DNA of 45,475 bases from CAYVBJ01 sp964517005. Its GTDB lineage: Bacteria; Bacteroidota; Rhodothermia; Balneolales; Balneolaceae. Positions 42,058 to 45,475 of the stretch are shown here, piece by piece. Positions within the stretch are counted from its first letter, which is position 1. The number at the start of each line of letters is the position of its first letter. The stretch is taken from positions 1 through 45,475 of the forward strand of contig CAZFAJ010000018.1 of NCBI GenBank assembly GCA_964517005.1, written 5' to 3'. The notes under the pieces are model-generated. The model was not told the origin of the DNA and did no database searches. It saw nothing but the letters and a program-made list of their open reading frames with translations. The position numbers were made by a program, and so were the translations under genes.

Positions 42058-42072
42058 TGTTCCGTTTAAACT

Positions 42073-43068
42073 TTATTCATTGTTACCATTTAAAAATCCC
42101 TGTTCTCTCATCCAATCATCATTAAAAATCTTGGATATATACCGGGTTCCGCTATCCGGTAAAATTACAACCATCAGATCATTTTTCCCGGTTTTGTTGT
42201 TTCTTGCATACTCAAGTGCGCCACAGACAGCAGCTCCGCATGATCCGCCCACGAAAAGTCCTTCCTCACGGGCCAGTTTTCTTGTTGTAATCAATGAATT
42301 TTTATCATTCACCTGAACCACATCATCGATTACATCAAAATCAATATTCCCCGGAATAAGATCTTCCCCGATTCCTTCCGTAACATACGGCTTTACAACG
42401 CTTTTATCGAATTCCCCGGTTTCAAAATAATGCTTGTAAACAGAACCGACGCTGTCAACACCAATCACCTTAATCTCCGGATTTTGCTCCTTCAAATACC
42501 GGGCTGTACCTGTGATCGTTCCTCCGGTACCCATTCCCGCTACATAATGTGTGATTTTTCCTTCGGTCTGTTCCCAGATTTCAGGGCCGGTTGTTTCGTA
42601 GTGTGCTTCCGTATTACTCAGATTATCATATTGATTGGGATAATATGAATTGGGAATTTCTTCGCTAAGGCGTTTTGCCACAGAATAATAGCTTCGTGGA
42701 TCATCCGGTTCAACGTTGGTTGGACATACTCTTACTTCTGCCCCCAGCGCCCTCAGCAAGTCCGCTTTTGATTTACTCTGCTTATCTGTTGTCGTAAAAA
42801 TGCATTTATACCCCCTCACAATAGCTACCAGTGCAAGCCCCATGCCTGTGTTTCCCGAAGTTCCCTCGATAATTGTACCCCCGGGTTTTATAAGACCTTT
42901 TTCCTCGGCATCATCAATCATTTTAACAGCGATACGATCCTTAATACTTTGCCCGGGATTAAAGTATTCCACTTTAGCCGCGATGGTTAGCGGCAGATCG
43001 CCGGTTAGTTTGTTTAGCCTCACAATTGGTGTATTACCAATAGTTTCAATAATTGACGAATAAATCAT
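42073..43068 (-). CDS. cystathionine beta-synthase / cysteine synthase family PLP enzyme
   Basis: A 331-aa beta-family PLP enzyme. PLP lysine is Lys43 in GQSIKDRIA; the substrate loop is EGTSGNTGMG (68-77); the phosphate cup is GMGTGGTITGTARYL. Features nearer to CBS than CysK are DKQSKSKADLLRALGAEV, NQYDNLSNTEAHYETTGPEI and SVYKHYFETGEF. CBS joins serine and homocysteine to cystathionine, so reverse transsulfuration is the likely role; a cysteine synthase using O-acetylserine is the alternative. It lacks the C-terminal CBS-domain pair of animal enzymes. Cotranscribed with DUF3467. Confidence 0.88.
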   Translation of the reverse strand: MIYSSIIETIGNTPIVRLNKLTGDLPLTIAAKVEYFNPGQSIKDRIAVKMIDDAEEKGLIKPGGTIIEGTSGNTGMGLALVAIVRGYKCIFTTTDKQSKSKADLLRALGAEVRVCPTNVEPDDPRSYYSVAKRLSEEIPNSYYPNQYDNLSNTEAHYETTGPEIWEQTEGKITHYVAGMGTGGTITGTARYLKEQNPEIKVIGVDSVGSVYKHYFETGEFDKSVVKPYVTEGIGEDLIPGNIDFDVIDDVVQVNDKNSLITTRKLAREEGLFVGGSCGAAVCGALEYARNNKTGKNDLMVVILPDSGTRYISKIFNDDWMREQGFLNGNNE

Positions 43069-43124
43069 AAAGAAATTTATATTGTTAAAAATATCATACT
43101 CGCTTCAACAAGCCGTGAATATAG

Positions 43125-43132
43125 CAAAATTA
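43125..43132 (-). promoter_or_regulatory. candidate -7 box of the CBS-like gene
   Basis: TAATTTTG on the minus strand (43132 to 43125) matches the Bacteroidetes -7 consensus TAnnTTTG exactly, 57 nt before the start codon. No clear -33 TTG lies at the usual distance. Confidence 0.35.
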
Positions 43133-43214
43133 GGCACCCTATTCTGAACGAATTATTGCGATTTTTATAAGTTTTTTTCTACTTTATCGGGCAACTAACT
43201 GAAAATCTCTGCGC

Positions 43215-44462
43215 ATGAACTATTACCTGCTACGGCTTTTGATTGGAATTATTTTGTTTCTTCCAACCTATGATTACTTTATTTATCATAATTCTGACCG
43301 GAATAACTGGCTCGACTTAACAAATGCAGGCACTGTACGGGTGCTCATACTCTCAGAGTTCTCATCGGGCAATTTTTTTATTGATACCCGCGATGCAACT
43401 CTGATAATCCAGACAAAAAATAACACTTATACAATCCAAAACCGATTTAAACCGCTGTCTGTTCAGCGATCGGGAAATTCAGTGAAAATCACCGGTGCCG
43501 ATACAACGATAGAATCGGATTTAGTTACTATTGAGAGCCCGGGCGGGCAAATCAATTTGCTGAGTTCTGAATTTGGAAAAAAATCTTATAGCGGCAGTTT
43601 AGAATTAAGTATTGCACCGAATTCCAGCCCAATGCTTCGTATGCAGGTAATCAACCTGGTTTCACTTGAAGAGTATATCTCATCAGTAGTGGGGAGTGAA
43701 ATGAATTTTGATAATCCTGAAGCATTGAAAGCCCAGGCTGTAGTTTCAAGATCTTATGCGTTATGGAGCATCCAATCGAATATCCTGAAAAATTATGATA
43801 TTACAGATAGTGAAATGAACCAGGTATATCATGGAAAAAGCGTAGTAAATGAAATCCACAAGGAGGCTGCAAAGAGTACACGTGGTGAAATTCTCACCTG
43901 GAATAATAAGCTTGTTCTCGCAACTTATTCAAGCACCTGCGGCGGTGTGACCAATCCAAACGAAACCGTGTGGAAAGGAAAATCCCTCCCCTACCTGCGA
44001 TCTGTTGATGACCGGTCGAGCTGCTCTATTTCACCTCATTTTAAATGGAACTATTCTATAAATAAAAAAACGCTTTTTGAGCGCTTTAGCACTGAGTATA
44101 GCTTCACCCCATCAGGCCTGAAGCTTAAAGCCGGCGAACATAACCGGGTTCTCTCGGTTCTTTTTACCGATAATAATCGTCAGCAAATTGCACTCACCGG
44201 AAACGACTTCAGGCTCTTTGTGAATAAACATTTTGGCCCATATTCAATTAAAAGTTCCAGGTTTACTTTACACCAGAATAATAATTCCATCGAATTTAAG
44301 GGATCGGGTCTTGGTCATGGTGTGGGGCTTTGTCAGTACGGAGCACTTGGATTTGCCAGATCGGGGTGGGATTATAAAAGAATATTAAATTTTTACTTTA
44401 ACAATGTAAAAGTCGTAGATTTCAATCGTATAGAAAATCAAAGAATTGCATTGGCAAATTAA
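43215..44462 (+). CDS. SpoIID/LytB domain protein
   Basis: A 415-aa protein with an N-terminal signal anchor (about 5-20). Residues about 145-400 match the SpoIID/LytB domain: VSLEEYISSVVGSEMNFDNPEALKAQAVVSR (in two parts), RSYALW, YSSTCGGVTNPNETVW and the C-terminal GSGLGHGVGLCQYGALGFARSGW. SpoIID is a lytic transglycosylase that cuts denuded peptidoglycan during engulfment in endospore formers; LytB is an amidase enhancer. In a non-sporulating Gram-negative the likely role is trimming denuded septal or poorly crosslinked glycan. Divergent from the CBS-like gene; the next small gene begins 8 nt after its stop. Confidence 0.92.
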   Translation: MNYYLLRLLIGIILFLPTYDYFIYHNSDRNNWLDLTNAGTVRVLILSEFSSGNFFIDTRDATLIIQTKNNTYTIQNRFKPLSVQRSGNSVKITGADTTIESDLVTIESPGGQINLLSSEFGKKSYSGSLELSIAPNSSPMLRMQVINLVSLEEYISSVVGSEMNFDNPEALKAQAVVSRSYALWSIQSNILKNYDITDSEMNQVYHGKSVVNEIHKEAAKSTRGEILTWNNKLVLATYSSTCGGVTNPNETVWKGKSLPYLRSVDDRSSCSISPHFKWNYSINKKTLFERFSTEYSFTPSGLKLKAGEHNRVLSVLFTDNNRQQIALTGNDFRLFVNKHFGPYSIKSSRFTLHQNNNSIEFKGSGLGHGVGLCQYGALGFARSGWDYKRILNFYFNNVKVVDFNRIENQRIALAN

Positions 44463-44470
44463 TTCACATC

Positions 44471-44746
44471 ATGTTTCTTGAACAAAAAAAACCAAAAGAT
44501 TACGATTGCGGGTACAATCTGGATTTAATGATTGCCGCAATACCAAGAATTGAAAACCAGAAAGAGCGCATTGATTATGCAAAAAGAGTTGTCGGACTGA
44601 TCAAACAGAGTCATCCAAACTGGGTAGACGATAATGGCCAGAGCAAACTTGCCTGGGATTATTTTTTTGAACTTGCCGAATTTAATCCTGAAGAGTATGG
44701 CATCCAGAATCCTTTTGAAAATGGAAGTGTCGATGATGCAAGATAA
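44471..44746 (+). CDS. small protein resembling the N-terminal half of DUF4290
   Basis: A 91-aa soluble acidic protein. The run CGYNLDLMIAAIPRIENQKE (18-37), then RIDYAKRVVGLIKQSHPNW and KLAWDYFFELAEFNPEEYGI resembles DUF4290 proteins of Bacteroidetes, which have YGRNIQKMVDYA, REERN and KLWDHLFIMSDF in the same order. DUF4290 proteins are about twice as long, so this is a short version. The function is unknown. It follows the SpoIID-domain gene by 8 nt and is probably cotranscribed. Confidence 0.55.
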   Translation: MFLEQKKPKDYDCGYNLDLMIAAIPRIENQKERIDYAKRVVGLIKQSHPNWVDDNGQSKLAWDYFFELAEFNPEEYGIQNPFENGSVDDAR

Positions 44747-44829
44747 ACTTTGAATTCAATCAGGTTTTTTATTCCTAAGCATCAAAATTCATAATATAGA
44801 TCGCCGCTCGACCGATTCAGACTCATATT

Positions 44830-45411
44830 TTATCTGGCTATACTAAATTGATATCTGTTTTCTTTTCTTCTTTGTAAGATATTAAATTCATTTTTAAGTA
44901 TACTGAATATCAGTTTATTTCTATATCTGCTGGCTTTTTTTACATGGTTTCGTAATTCTCCTTCCTTACTGAAACCTGCCTTTGTTAAAATGTGTATCCA
45001 TTTGTCATTAAAATCAAATGAGACGGCACCCACTTTGTTCATTTTTAGTTCATTGAAACAATACTTTAGAATCATCTCTAATGATTTTTTCCCGAAACCC
45101 CTTCCTCTGTACTTTTTGTTTCCAATCGTGCAGCTTACGAAACAACGTTTGTTATAGTTATCTATACCATACACCTCGATAACACCGATGACTTCATTAT
45201 GATCAGAATCAACTATTTCAAAAAGCTCACCATTTCTGTTTGGATTTTCCATTAATGATTTCATTCTTGAATAAAATGAATCAAAGCTTTCAAATCTGTG
45301 CGGATATTCCGAATCGTTAAAAGATATTTCACGATCATTGTTCCAGTTATAGTGTTTTTTTACGTTCTCAAGTTTGAAAGGTTGTAAATCAATCATGTCA
45401 TTTGTCCCCAT
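44830..45411 (-). CDS. GNAT-family N-acetyltransferase (RimJ/RimL type)
   Basis: A 193-aa cytosolic acetyltransferase. The acetyl-CoA pyrophosphate loop is GNKKYRGRGFGKKSLEMILK (97-116, Q/RxxGxG/A form RGRGFG). The substrate-side strands include VIGVIEVYGIDN and the C-terminal GFSKEGELRNHV, which is usual for RimL-like enzymes acting on N-termini or small amines. The substrate cannot be told. An alternative start (ATG at 45396) removes five residues and begins at MIDLQPFKL, which fits the family slightly better. Lone gene at the right edge; 45412-45475 holds nothing recognisable. Confidence 0.9.
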   Translation of the reverse strand: MGTNDMIDLQPFKLENVKKHYNWNNDREISFNDSEYPHRFESFDSFYSRMKSLMENPNRNGELFEIVDSDHNEVIGVIEVYGIDNYNKRCFVSCTIGNKKYRGRGFGKKSLEMILKYCFNELKMNKVGAVSFDFNDKWIHILTKAGFSKEGELRNHVKKASRYRNKLIFSILKNEFNILQRRKENRYQFSIAR

Positions 45412-45475
45412 TTGTTGTCTGTTTACTCTTAAGAAACAGTTGTCTTGTTTCTGGTCACCAGTATTATTTTACTTT

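Noticed and set aside
1..45475. tRNA genes, rRNA, CRISPR arrays, prophage or transposase genes
   Set aside because: GTTCGA-like hits all fall inside coding genes, no regularly spaced direct repeats were seen, and no transposase or integrase motif appears in any reading frame inspected.

Overview
The window looks like a chromosomal segment of a Gram-negative bacterium of the Fibrobacteres-Chlorobi-Bacteroidetes group, most likely Balneolota/Rhodothermota (inference). It encodes the giant type IX secretion protein SprA, two LptF/LptG permeases, a lipoprotein with a DUF4382-like domain, CbpA-type DnaJ, class II DAHP synthase and UvrA. Intergenic DNA is AT-rich, and Shine-Dalgarno sequences are rare. 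Almost everything is housekeeping. No phage, transposase, CRISPR array, rRNA or tRNA gene was seen.

Layout. 1-1300: a small thiamine-binding-fold protein and a DUF4382 lipoprotein. 1340-6400: a histidine operon (hisG, hisD, hisC, hisB, hisH) led by an unannotated 25-codon leader peptide with ten His codons and a candidate attenuator. hisA, hisF, hisI/E and the phosphatase are not here. 6400-9100: a GT4 glycosyltransferase, a DUF3047 protein, then a 52-aa membrane peptide gene behind a perfect 18-bp palindrome. 9300-14200: rpmI-rplT, a terminator, then pheS-pheT, a coiled-coil protein and zapA. 14200-17600: protein quality control (CbpA/DnaJ-like, HtrA protease, Hsp20). 17050-18130 holds four copies of a roughly 60-bp hairpin repeat, flanking hsp20 and arrayed upstream of it. 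18680-23180: class II DAHP synthase (with an aromatic-rich upstream ORF) divergent from uvrA (with a palindrome over its promoter region). 23220-27055: an exported unknown protein directly upstream of secD-secF, then a STAS protein. 27080-29990: an intrinsic terminator 7 nt before purA, then a RuBisCO-like protein gene overlapping a cupin gene. 30050-38900: a Fic-family protein without its catalytic motif and the 2503-aa SprA. 39180-45411: two LptF/G permeases, DUF3467, a cystathionine beta-synthase-like enzyme, a SpoIID-domain protein, a DUF4290-like protein and a GNAT acetyltransferase.

The most interesting points are: (1) the RuBisCO-like protein/cupin pair, which matches the gene pair of the methylthioadenosine-isoprenoid shunt of Rhodospirillum rubrum and sits behind purA; (2) the His leader peptide with attenuator; (3) the exported 189-aa protein ending in Ala-Pro-stop just upstream of secDF, in the position of secretion-monitor arrest peptides such as VemP; (4) the four-copy covarying hairpin repeat around hsp20; (5) a Fic-fold protein that has lost both its active-site and inhibitory motifs. 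All functional statements rest on reading the sequence; no searches were run.
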